DNA of 64,000 bases, from NCBI RefSeq assembly GCF_025751435.1, contig NZ_JAOWKY010000006.1:1-64000 (forward strand), given 5' to 3'. Source of the stretch: Albidovulum marisflavi (GTDB taxonomy: Bacteria > Pseudomonadota > Alphaproteobacteria > Rhodobacterales > Rhodobacteraceae). Position 1 is the stretch's first letter, and the number at the start of each line of letters is the position of its first letter. Shown here one piece after another: positions 33,880 through 46,017 of the stretch. The position numbers and the translations under genes were made by a program. The notes beneath the pieces were generated by a model. The model saw nothing but the letters and a program-made list of their open reading frames with translations, was not told the origin of the DNA and searched no databases.

Positions 33880-33958
33880 TGCAAGGGATTGATCCTGAAT
33901 GAGTTCGCGGCAAGGTTGAACCTGGGGCAGGGCTGCTCCTGACAAATGGATAGGCACG

Positions 33959-35074
33959 ATGACGTTCCGCATTCTTCACACATCAGATTTGCATCTAGGT
34001 CGACCTTTTGGTGGGTATCCTGAAGGAATTCGTAACCGTCTGCGCGAGGCACGGCACGGCGCCATCGCAAGGCTGGCCGGGGCTGCGCGATCCGGTGGGG
34101 CGGAGGTTGTGCTCATGGCAGGCGACACGTTCGATGCCGAAACCCCTGCACCCGAGACGCTCCGGCAAGCGCTGCGCGCGATGGGAGATGAAGGAGATCT
34201 GACCTGGGTGCTCCTTCCCGGTAACCATGACAGCCTTGCTGCGTCGGAACTCTGGCAACGCATCGCATCTGACGGGCCGACAAATCTGCGCGTGATGACG
34301 ACGGATTCTCCACAGGAACTCTTCCCTGGTGCGTGGCTTCTGCCTGCGCCCTGCACTCACCGCCGTCCGGGTCGCGATCTTACCGAAGCGATGTCGGCGC
34401 CCACTCCTGAAGGTGGGCTAAGGATCGGCTTGGGTCATGGAGCGATCATGGATTTCACCGGTGAGGAAGGGGCGACGGGAATCATTCCACCTGACCGGGC
34501 AGTCCGCTCAGGCCTCGACTATCTCGCGCTCGGCGACTGGCACGGCCAGATGCAGGTGACACCTGTCACATGGTATTCCGGCACTCCCGAGCCGGAAGGT
34601 TTCAAGCATGACATTCCTGGTTCGGCGCTGCTCGTCACGTTTGAGGGCCGCTTTCCCAAGGTGGCGCCGATCGAGACGGCGCATTTCCGCTGGCTTAGGC
34701 CGCGCCTTGATCTCCTGCCGGGCGATGACGCTGCATCCCGTCTTTCAGAAGTATTGCCACAAGCCCGAGCACGCGATCACCTCATCCGCCTCTCTGTCAC
34801 CGGCCGTTTGCCGTTGGCAGATCGTGCATCGCTGGAGGTCGAGCTTTCCCGATGCGCGCCTGACTTCGGCTGGTTCGCGGCAGACCTGTCAGATCTGGCG
34901 GTCGAGGCGATGCCCGAGGATCTCGACCAGATCGATCGCGCTGGTGCACTCAGGCAGGCAGCAGAAGCGCTGATGTCGGAGGCGGCTGACATGGCACTTT
35001 CACAGGTCGACCGGGATACCGCAACAGCAGCTTTGTCGCGGCTCTATGTTCTGGCGCAAGAGGTGCAAGCATGA
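33959..35074 (+). CDS. SbcD/YhaO-type DNA repair exonuclease
   Basis: A 371-residue metallophosphoesterase with the Mre11/SbcD motifs in order: HTSDLHLG (residues about 7-14), AGDTFDAE, LLPGNHDS, GLGHG and a final GDWHGQ. It should supply the manganese-dependent nuclease of an SbcCD-like complex acting on DNA ends or hairpins. The stop overlaps the start of the SMC-like ATPase gene (ATGA at 35071-35074), which fits complex formation. Island location and the upstream WYL regulator suggest a defence variant rather than the housekeeping copy. Confidence 0.9.
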   Translation: MTFRILHTSDLHLGRPFGGYPEGIRNRLREARHGAIARLAGAARSGGAEVVLMAGDTFDAETPAPETLRQALRAMGDEGDLTWVLLPGNHDSLAASELWQRIASDGPTNLRVMTTDSPQELFPGAWLLPAPCTHRRPGRDLTEAMSAPTPEGGLRIGLGHGAIMDFTGEEGATGIIPPDRAVRSGLDYLALGDWHGQMQVTPVTWYSGTPEPEGFKHDIPGSALLVTFEGRFPKVAPIETAHFRWLRPRLDLLPGDDAASRLSEVLPQARARDHLIRLSVTGRLPLADRASLEVELSRCAPDFGWFAADLSDLAVEAMPEDLDQIDRAGALRQAAEALMSEAADMALSQVDRDTATAALSRLYVLAQEVQA

Positions 35075-37704
35075 GATTGCGCACGATCGACATCACCAAT
35101 GTGCGACGCTTCGCGGGAAAACGGGCCAGTCTGAGCGGAATCGGAGACGGCATAACCGTGCTCTCGGAGCCAAATGAATTCGGCAAGTCTACGTTTTTCG
35201 ATGCGCTCCATGCTCTTTTTTTTGAGAAGCACCGCAGCCACAAAGCTCCCGTCAAGGCGCTGCAGCCTCATGCCGGGGGCGCACCCGAGGTGGCGGTAGA
35301 GGTGGAACTCCCAGATGGCCGTTTCCGGATTTCCAAGCGTTGGCTGCAGCGTCCTCAAGCACGGGTGACGGATGCAAATGGTCGCTTGATCGCTCAGGAA
35401 GACGAGGCCGAGGCTTGGATTGACAGGTTGATGGGCGGGGACCTGGCAGGTCCGTCTGGTCTTCTCTGGGTCCGGCAGGGGCTTCATGGCATGGAACCTG
35501 AAGGTGCCGGCACGGACGACAGGCGCGAACGCGAACGCGGCCTCGCCGCGCGGCGCGACCTGCTTTCTTCCGTTGCGGGCGAGATCGACATGATGACCGG
35601 TGGGCGGCGTATGGATGCCGTGCTCGATCGCGTGGCGCAAGACTATGAACGGCTCGCCACGGCTACGGGTCGGCCGAAGGCTGGGGGAGAATGGGCTCGT
35701 GCTCTGGAAGAGGCCGAAACTCTTGCGAGCGAAGAGGCCAACTTGCGCCCGCGCGCTGTTCGGCTATCGGCGGACCTTGAGCGCCGGGCCGAGGTGAAAC
35801 GGAGTCTTGCGCGGCTAACTGATCCGCATGACGCAGCCGCACGCGCGGATGGGCTTCGGGCGGCTGAGGCGGCTCACCTGGCAGCGCAAGCGCATAACGC
35901 GCGCGTCGAACAGGCCGAAGCGGCGGCGCGAGTGGCGACCCTCGATGCGAAGGCGGCACAGCGTGAAATTGATCGGCTTCAAGCTCTGGTCGATCGGTTG
36001 GAGCAAGCACGCGGCATCTTGGCTGAAGCAGAGGAACAAGCAAAGACGGCCCGCGCCCGTGCGGAAGATATGGCCTCTCGTGACCGCTCGGCAGCGGAGG
36101 TTGTGGAGACCGCTGCGGCCGCGACCCGTGAACTACGCCTCCGCCTGGCGCGTGCAATGAAGGCTGATGCCGCTCGTTCAGCGCAAGCACGAGCCGAGGA
36201 CCTGCGGCGTCGGCTTGATCGCGCGACCAGCTTGCAGGGCGCGATCGACAGTGATCGCGCTCGCCGCCAGCGCATTATCGTGACGGCGAAAGCGCTGGAT
36301 ATCGCGGAGAAGGCGCAGAACGCGCTCGATTTCGCCCGCGCTCGGGCCGAGTCTCAGGCGGTTACCGTGGAGGCGATGCCAGATTCCGGCGCAGAAGCTA
36401 CGATCGATGGCCGGCTATTGCCAACCGGTCCTCAGCCGATCCTTGTCGCTACCGAGATTGCTCTCTCTGGCTTTGGTCACCTTCGCGTTGATCCAGGGGA
36501 ATCTCGTGACATTGACCTTGGCGCCGAGGTCGATAAGGCGCTCAAGGCCATCGAGGCGGTCCTTGCTGGATGCGGCGTAGAGACCGTGGCACAAGCTCGC
36601 CAGTCGTGGTCTGAGGCACTCAGGCTGGACGCGGCATTGGCCCAAGGCGCCGCACTGCTAGCAGAAGTCGCCCCTGACGGCGTGGACGCCCTCCGAGGAG
36701 CCATCGCCAGCGCGCTAGCCGAAGTTACGGAAGCGCCTGCGGAAGTCGAGGATCCCGTCTCCCTGACCGCCGAACTGGCCAAGGCTGAACAGGCAGAGGA
36801 CGAGGCTCGCGCCAGTGCCAAGGCCGCACATGCCGTTGCGATAGCCGCAGGTGAAGCGCGCGCTGGCGGCGAAGCTGATCGCCGCACGGCGGAGCGCCGT
36901 TTGACCGAGGCACAGGAGGAGGCGGGCGAGCCAGAAAAGCTGGCAGAGGAAATTGCCTTCATTCGCAAACGCTTGCCAGAGTTGCATAACACCGGTTCGC
37001 TTGCGGCCCAGGCGCTAGAGGCCCTTAAGTCCTCGGCCCCTGACCTCGCCACGTGCGAAGCGGGCTTGGCGCGCGCGAGGAGTGCGGTCGAGCAGGCACG
37101 GCAGGCTGAGTCGGCCGGACGCGAGGAACTAGCTCGGCTGAACGCCACCATCTCGGCGCTGGCAGACGAAGGGATTGAGGAGCGCCTCGCGGGCATTGCC
37201 GGCGCTCGCGCAGAAGCCGAGGCGCGAGCTGCCCGCTATGAAGCTGAAGTGCGCGCGCTAAACCGGCTGCGCCTGGCCTTGGAAGACGCTCGCGCCAAGG
37301 CTCGGGATGCCTATTTTGGCCCTGTGCTGCGGGAGCTTCAGCCCCTGCTTTCGATCCTATACCCAGGGGCTCAGCTTTCGATCGACGACCAGAGTCTATT
37401 GCCAGTGACTCTGACCCGCGACGGACAGACGGAGGCGATGGAAATCCTTTCAGGCGGCACGCAAGAACAGGTGGCTATCCTGACGCGCCTTGCGTTCGCG
37501 CGCCTGTTCGCGGCCGATGGCCGCGCCGTGCCCGTAATCCTGGATGATGCGCTCGTTCACAGCGACGATGACCGGATTGAGGCGATGTTCACGGCGCTGC
37601 ACCGCACGGCTCGTGATCAACAGATCCTGGTCCTTACCTGCCGCCAACGTGCTTTCGCTGCATTGGGTGGCACCCGCGCTGAAGTCCTTGTGGAGGCGGC
37701 GTGA
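35071..37704 (+). CDS. SbcC/YhaN-like SMC ATPase
   Basis: An 877-residue ATPase of the SbcC/Rad50 type. The Walker A is EPNEFGKST near residues 34-42, long Ala/Arg/Glu-rich coiled coils fill the middle (about 180-720), and the C-terminus has the signature LSGGTQEQVAILTRLAFARL and Walker B VPVILDDALVHSDDDR. It lacks an obvious CxxC zinc hook and, as in YhaN-type proteins, is shorter than E. coli SbcC. It overlaps the nuclease gene by four bases. The 249 bp before hsdM show no convincing gene. Confidence 0.88.
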   Translation: MRLRTIDITNVRRFAGKRASLSGIGDGITVLSEPNEFGKSTFFDALHALFFEKHRSHKAPVKALQPHAGGAPEVAVEVELPDGRFRISKRWLQRPQARVTDANGRLIAQEDEAEAWIDRLMGGDLAGPSGLLWVRQGLHGMEPEGAGTDDRRERERGLAARRDLLSSVAGEIDMMTGGRRMDAVLDRVAQDYERLATATGRPKAGGEWARALEEAETLASEEANLRPRAVRLSADLERRAEVKRSLARLTDPHDAAARADGLRAAEAAHLAAQAHNARVEQAEAAARVATLDAKAAQREIDRLQALVDRLEQARGILAEAEEQAKTARARAEDMASRDRSAAEVVETAAAATRELRLRLARAMKADAARSAQARAEDLRRRLDRATSLQGAIDSDRARRQRIIVTAKALDIAEKAQNALDFARARAESQAVTVEAMPDSGAEATIDGRLLPTGPQPILVATEIALSGFGHLRVDPGESRDIDLGAEVDKALKAIEAVLAGCGVETVAQARQSWSEALRLDAALAQGAALLAEVAPDGVDALRGAIASALAEVTEAPAEVEDPVSLTAELAKAEQAEDEARASAKAAHAVAIAAGEARAGGEADRRTAERRLTEAQEEAGEPEKLAEEIAFIRKRLPELHNTGSLAAQALEALKSSAPDLATCEAGLARARSAVEQARQAESAGREELARLNATISALADEGIEERLAGIAGARAEAEARAARYEAEVRALNRLRLALEDARAKARDAYFGPVLRELQPLLSILYPGAQLSIDDQSLLPVTLTRDGQTEAMEILSGGTQEQVAILTRLAFARLFAADGRAVPVILDDALVHSDDDRIEAMFTALHRTARDQQILVLTCRQRAFAALGGTRAEVLVEAA

Positions 37705-37953
37705 AAAGGCTGAACCACGCTTTGGCGGCCCGTGCATGCAGACGCGATTTGCTCCGCGGCCGAAAGGCAAAGAGAGATCGGCAAGTTGCTGGAAGCGCTG
37801 CAACTTCGTTGAACATGCGCCGCCGCTGCGCCGTGAGATTGTGGCCTCCACATTTGGCATCGCAAAGCTTGCCGCTTGCCGGGATATGAGCCAAGACTTC
37901 TCCCATGTTGTTTTCCGGTCCGCCGGAGACCCAGAAATTTGCGAGGACCGACC

Positions 37954-39474
37954 GTGAGCATTGAAAAGACCCTCTTTGCTGCCGCCGACAAGATGCGCGG
38001 CTCCATGGACGCTGGTGAATACAAACATATCGCCTTGGGCCTTCTGTTCCTCCGCTACGTGTCGATCTCCTTCGAACGCCTTCATGACCAGCTGACCAAC
38101 GACGACTATGCCGACCCCGAGGATCCGGACGAATACCTGGCCGAAAGCGTCTTCTGGGTGCCGGAAAAGGCGCGCTGGTCGAGCCTCGCCAAGCAGTCCA
38201 AGGATCCGAAGATCGGCATCATGATCGACGACGCCATGCGCGCGATCGAGGCCGACAACGAAACCCTCAAGGGCGCGCTGCCCAAGGTCTTCGGCAAGGA
38301 GAGCATCGACCGGGGCATGCTCACCGGCCTGATCGACCTCTTCACCAACATCAAGCTGCATGGCGACCGCCGGGACTTCGACCTGATCGGCCGCATCTAC
38401 GAATACTGCATCGGCGAGTTCGCCAGCTCCGAGGGCAAGCGCGGCGGTGAGTTCTACACGCCGAAATCCGTCGTCGACACGCTGATCGAAATGATCGAAC
38501 CGACCCGGGGCCGGGTCTATGACCCCTGCTGCGGCACCGGCGGCTTCTTCGTCCAGTCCGAGAAGTTCATCGAGGCGCACTCCGGCCAGCGCAATGACAT
38601 CGCCATCTACGGGCAGGAGCGGAACCACACCACCTTCGGCCTTGCCCGGATGAACCTCGCCATCCGCGGCATCTTCGCCGACATCCGCTGGAACTCCGAA
38701 GGCACGCTGGTCAAGGACGCCTTTCCGGACGAACGCTTTGACTACATCCTCGCCAATCCACCCTTCAACATCTCCGACTGGTCGGGCGAACTCTTGCGAG
38801 AGGATGTGCGCTGGAAGTTTGGCGCCCCGCCCGTGGGCAACGCCAACTTCGGCTGGATCCAACACATCTACGCCCACCTCTCGGCCACGGGCATCGGCGG
38901 CGTGGTGATGGCCAACGGGTCGATGTCGTCGATGTCCGGGGGCGAGGGCGACATCCGCCGCGCGCTGGTCGAAGGGGGCGCGGTGGACGCCATGGTGGCG
39001 CTGCCGGGGCAGCTTTTCTACGGCACCCAGATCCCGGCCTGCCTGTGGATCCTGGCCAAGGATAAATCCAACGGCATCGCCAAGGACGCCAAGCTGCGCG
39101 ACCGGCGGGGCGAGGTGCTGTTCATCGACGCCCGCAAGATGGGCGCGCTGGTGCCGGGCAGCCGCAAACAGAAAGAACTGTCGGAGGACGAGGTCGCCCG
39201 GATCGCGCGCGCCTACCACGCCTGGCGGGGGGAGCCGGACGCCGGCGCCTATGAGGACGAGCCGGGCTTCTGCAAGGCGGCGTCGCTGGAGGAGATCGCC
39301 AAGCACAACTTCGTCCTGACCCCGGGACGCTATGTGGGCGCAGGGGCCGCAGAGGAGGACGGCGAGCCCTTCGAGGAGAAGTTCGAGCGCCTGATGGGCG
39401 AGCTGCGCGCCCAGTTCGCCGAGGGGCGGCGACTGGAGGCCGAAATCGAGGCGCGGTTGGGGGCGCTGGGATGA
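37954..39474 (+). CDS. hsdM: Type I restriction-modification DNA methyltransferase
   Basis: A 506-residue N6-adenine methyltransferase of a type I system. It has an HsdM N-terminal domain (about residues 5-130), the SAM-binding motif DPCCGTGGF near 190 and the catalytic NPPF at 268. The start is a GTG at 37954 with GAGGA upstream, giving the family start MSIEKTLFAAADKMR. The stop overlaps hsdS (ATGA at 39471-39474). It would protect host DNA in a trimer with HsdS and restrict foreign DNA with HsdR. Confidence 0.94.
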   Translation: MSIEKTLFAAADKMRGSMDAGEYKHIALGLLFLRYVSISFERLHDQLTNDDYADPEDPDEYLAESVFWVPEKARWSSLAKQSKDPKIGIMIDDAMRAIEADNETLKGALPKVFGKESIDRGMLTGLIDLFTNIKLHGDRRDFDLIGRIYEYCIGEFASSEGKRGGEFYTPKSVVDTLIEMIEPTRGRVYDPCCGTGGFFVQSEKFIEAHSGQRNDIAIYGQERNHTTFGLARMNLAIRGIFADIRWNSEGTLVKDAFPDERFDYILANPPFNISDWSGELLREDVRWKFGAPPVGNANFGWIQHIYAHLSATGIGGVVMANGSMSSMSGGEGDIRRALVEGGAVDAMVALPGQLFYGTQIPACLWILAKDKSNGIAKDAKLRDRRGEVLFIDARKMGALVPGSRKQKELSEDEVARIARAYHAWRGEPDAGAYEDEPGFCKAASLEEIAKHNFVLTPGRYVGAGAAEEDGEPFEEKFERLMGELRAQFAEGRRLEAEIEARLGALG

Positions 39475-40862
39475 ACGCGAAGCCGCTTCATCTGCCCTTG
39501 GCTGCGCAGGGCTGGTCGCACGCCTTGAGATGGGCGCGTCTCGATGAAGTCTGCGAAGGTGTCTTTGACTGCCCGCACACCACGCCGAATCTGGTTGAGG
39601 AAGGACCATTTGTTGTCCGATCTCAGGATATTCGGGGGCGAGTATTCGATTTCAGAAGTGCTGGCCGAGTGTCCGAAGAGACTTACGAGGACCGGATTGC
39701 GCGGGCTGAGCCTCGGTATGGCGATCTGCTTTACAGTCGCGAGGGAACCTACTTCGGGATTGCTGCCGAGGTGCCGAGCGGCTCTCGTGTTTGCCTTGGG
39801 CAACGGATGGTGCTGATCCGGCCAGATCGTAAGGATCTTTATCATCGCTTCCTGCTCTACTGGCTTAACTCGCCTGTCATGGAGGGTCACCTTGGCGGCT
39901 TTCGGGATGGTTCGGTCGCCGAGCGCCTCAACATGGCGACGATCAGGGCGTTGCCTGTCCCGATACTCCCCCTCCCCGAACAACGCGAGATCGCGGCGAT
40001 CCTCGGGGCGCTGGATGACAAGATCGAGTTGAACCGCAAGACGGCGGCGACGATGGAGGCGATGGCGCGGGCGCTCTATCGGTCGTGGTTCGTCGATTTC
40101 GACCCCGTCTGGGCCAAGACCGAAGGCCGCCCCCCCGCCCACATGGACCCCGCCACCGCCGCCCTCTTCCCCGACAGCTTCGGAGATGATGGCCTGCCGG
40201 TGGGGTGGGAGCATCAATGCATCGGAACGCTTATTGAGGACACTATTGGGGGCGATTGGGGAGCAGATGCTCCAGACGCGAGCAACGACACTCCGGTCTG
40301 CATCATTCGGGGGACCGACTTTCCGGGTCTCTTAAGTGGCGGCCGAGGTGGAGTTCCGACGAGATACAGCACAGAAAAGAAGATCACCAAGCGAGCGCTT
40401 CGCCCCTTCGACGTTGTGTTGGAAGTTTCTGGCGGTAGCCCGAAACAGCCTACGGGCCGAACTCTGTTGATCACGCAAGCCGAGCTTTCTCGATTTGAGC
40501 AAACTCTCGTGCCAGCGAGCTTCTGCCGACGTTTGCGCCCCGTGAACGCAGCGGCAGGGGTGTTGTCATTTCTTCATGCTCAGCAGCTCTATCTTGATGG
40601 TGGAACATGGGGTTATCAAAACCAAAGCACCGGAATCTCGAATTTCCAAACGCCAAGATTTCTTGAGGCGGAAATGCTTTGCTTGCCAAGGAATGGTGCA
40701 ATTGTGGATGCATTCTTCGATCTGACCAAACCCTTGCTTATGCGGGCAAGAACAAACGAAAACCAAACCCTCGCCACCCTCCGCGACACGCTTTTGCCCC
40801 GGCTCATGTCGGGCGAACTGCGCGTGGACGAGGCGCGGGAGCAGGTGGAGGCGGTGGCATAA
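39471..40862 (+). CDS. hsdS: Type I restriction specificity subunit
   Basis: A 463-residue specificity subunit. Two target-recognition domains (about residues 15-170 and 230-400) alternate with conserved helical spacers (LPLPEQREIAAILGALDDKIELNRK near 165-190, and TLATLRDTLLPRLMSGELRVDEA at the C-terminus). The second recognition domain is AT-richer than the spacers, as expected for exchange of recognition domains. The stop overlaps the next ATG (TAATG). The DNA sequence recognised cannot be read from the protein. Confidence 0.93.
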   Translation: MNAKPLHLPLAAQGWSHALRWARLDEVCEGVFDCPHTTPNLVEEGPFVVRSQDIRGRVFDFRSAGRVSEETYEDRIARAEPRYGDLLYSREGTYFGIAAEVPSGSRVCLGQRMVLIRPDRKDLYHRFLLYWLNSPVMEGHLGGFRDGSVAERLNMATIRALPVPILPLPEQREIAAILGALDDKIELNRKTAATMEAMARALYRSWFVDFDPVWAKTEGRPPAHMDPATAALFPDSFGDDGLPVGWEHQCIGTLIEDTIGGDWGADAPDASNDTPVCIIRGTDFPGLLSGGRGGVPTRYSTEKKITKRALRPFDVVLEVSGGSPKQPTGRTLLITQAELSRFEQTLVPASFCRRLRPVNAAAGVLSFLHAQQLYLDGGTWGYQNQSTGISNFQTPRFLEAEMLCLPRNGAIVDAFFDLTKPLLMRARTNENQTLATLRDTLLPRLMSGELRVDEAREQVEAVA

Positions 40863-41287
40863 TGGGCGATGGCTATATCCCTTCTTGTCCAAGCGAGTTG
40901 GAGGATGTGGCTCAGATGGTCCACGGCATACTCAGCCATTGTCAGACTGGCGAAGAGATCATGGCCGTCGGTTCCATCTTGCGGCACCTTGAGGCGTGGA
41001 ACGATCGGCATCCGCCTCAGTCGGACGCTTACATCGTGGTCTATGGCCGTCACCCGGAGCGAGATGATTTGACCAACACAGTCACCGCAGAGGTCTTCGA
41101 GGGTGTGCTGGTCTTGGGCTATGGAGAGCATTTCAGTCCCGGACCAGCGAAGGACAACCTGCATATCAACCAGCAGAAAGTGTCCCTGTGGCCCGGCGAA
41201 GAGATCGACCTGCACTTCTTGGATGACTGGGTGACGAAGACCCAAGAGGTCCTTGAGCAGGTCGAAAGAGTAGACGGCTCGTTCTGA
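40862..41287 (+). CDS. Small accessory gene in the type I restriction operon
   Basis: A 141-residue soluble protein of no recognised family (MGDGYIPSCPSELEDVAQMVHG start). It has an acidic, mixed fold (YIVVYGRHPERDDLTNTVTA, WPGEEIDLHFLDDWVTKTQE). It overlaps the end of hsdS by one base and is followed by the DUF4268 gene after 14 bp, so it is translated as part of the operon. An accessory or anti-restriction-control role is possible; nothing in the sequence decides it. Confidence 0.65.
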   Translation: MGDGYIPSCPSELEDVAQMVHGILSHCQTGEEIMAVGSILRHLEAWNDRHPPQSDAYIVVYGRHPERDDLTNTVTAEVFEGVLVLGYGEHFSPGPAKDNLHINQQKVSLWPGEEIDLHFLDDWVTKTQEVLEQVERVDGSF

Positions 41288-41301
41288 AAGGCGCAGGCAA
41301 G

Positions 41302-42437
41302 ATGTTCCAAGTCAATCGCTCCCAGAACCGGCTGAAGAAACTCGAGGAGAAGCGCTTCTCTGACCTCGCGCTCCGCGAGCGGGACCACCTGCAGGAATGG
41401 CTCGCCAACCAGCCCGACGCGCTTGGCGAGGATCTCCTGATCATCCAGAAGGAGTTTGACGGTTTCGCCGACACGCGCGAGCGGCTGGACCTGCTGGCGC
41501 TCGATGCCAACGGGCAGCTGGTGGTGATCGAGAACAAACTCGACGACTCCGGCCGGGATGTCGCCTGGCAGGCGCTGAAATACGCGGCCTACGTGTCCAG
41601 CCTGACCAAGGCGCAGATCATCGACATCTACCAGCAATATCTCGATCGGCACGAGGGCGGCGGCAGTGCCGTTCAGCGGATCTGCGAGTTTCTGGAGGTC
41701 GATGCCCTCGATGAGGTGGTCCTGAATCCTGGGCACGATCAACGCCTGATGTTCATCGCCGCGAACTTCCGCAAGGAGGTCACGTCAACGGTCCTCTGGC
41801 TGCGCGAGCACCGCATCGACGCGCGGTGCTTCAAGGTGACGCCATATGCATTCGGAGACGAACTCCTGATCGACATTCAGCCGGTGATCCCGACCCCTGA
41901 GGCGGCGGATTTCATGATCGGCATGGCGGAGAAGGAGAGCGAAGAGAAATCCGCCAAGGGCGTGCAGCAGAGGCGTCACAAGCTGCGCCTGAAGTTCTGG
42001 GAGATCGCACTGCGAAAACTCCGGGAAGCCGGCATGAGCAGATATGAGAACGTGTCCCCTTCGCGTGAGAACTGGATCTACTGCGGCTCTGGCGTGAGGT
42101 CGATCATCTTCAGCCTGGCGTTCACCCAGTCTGAGGCGCGCGTCGAAGTCGTTTTCGGAGGGCCGGACAAGGCGCGCAACAAGCTCCTGTTCGACGAGCT
42201 TTTCGCGCGGCGGGCGGAGTTCGACAGCGCTTTCGGCACGCCCCTCAAGTGGCTGAGAATGGATGACAGCAAGATGTCCAAGATCGTCCAGGTGGCTCCC
42301 TTCGATGGCTTCAACGAAGATGTGTGGCCGGAGATGGCCAACTGGATGGCCACCGAAATGGCGAAGCTTCAGGAGACGTTCCTAAAGCCGATCTCGCAGC
42401 TCAGGGGGCGGCACGCCGACATTGAGGAGGCCAGCTG

Positions 42438-42438
<1 letters not shown>
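41302..42438 (+). CDS. DUF4268 protein with PD-(D/E)XK core, in the restriction operon
   Basis: A 378-residue protein. The N-terminal part has a nuclease-like core: RERLDLLALDANGQLVVIENKLDDSGRDVAWQALKYA, giving D...E-N-K. The C-terminal part (KLRLKFWEIALRKLREAG, ENWIYCGSGVRSIIFSLAF) is the DUF4268 domain. Such genes are frequent neighbours of type I restriction operons. Its stop overlaps the hsdR start (TGATG at 42436-42440). Together with the gene at 27483-28670 it gives the island two proteins of this design. Whether it cuts DNA is unknown. Confidence 0.8.
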
Positions 42439-45671
<3,233 letters not shown>

Positions 45672-46017
45672 CACGCTCATTTCGGCCTCATCAAAACGGG
45701 GCCTTTCTAAGCGTTCTGGTCAGTGCGCCCCTGCACTTTTAGCTGAAGTCAAATCGAATGAGGTTGAACGGGCTCGACGCTGGTGATTACCTGCCGGAAA
45801 CAGAGGTAACCAAATGAGTTTCATGAATTTTCTGACTGGGCGTTTCAAGACTGCTTTCCGATCAGGGCGATGACGTCGGATGTCTACTGGAAGGGGATCC
45901 GCCAAAGAGGGCGCGGCTGTATCGGCTGGTTCCGCTCTGAAGAAGATGAAGATGTCAAGTCTCGCGGCTGACGGCATAAGTGTCCTGCTAGACGTAAGAA
46001 GAGATTGGAGAGGTTAA

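Noticed and set aside
37450-39609. A 719-codon open frame antisense to the SbcC-like end and hsdM.
   Set aside because: The plus strand carries clear SbcC and HsdM motifs; the antisense frame has no domain and is the usual by-product of GC-rich codon bias.
45814-45971. Two tiny overlapping frames (19 and 33 codons) before zorA.
   Set aside because: The first has a fair ribosome site, but length and composition give no support; they may be remnants.
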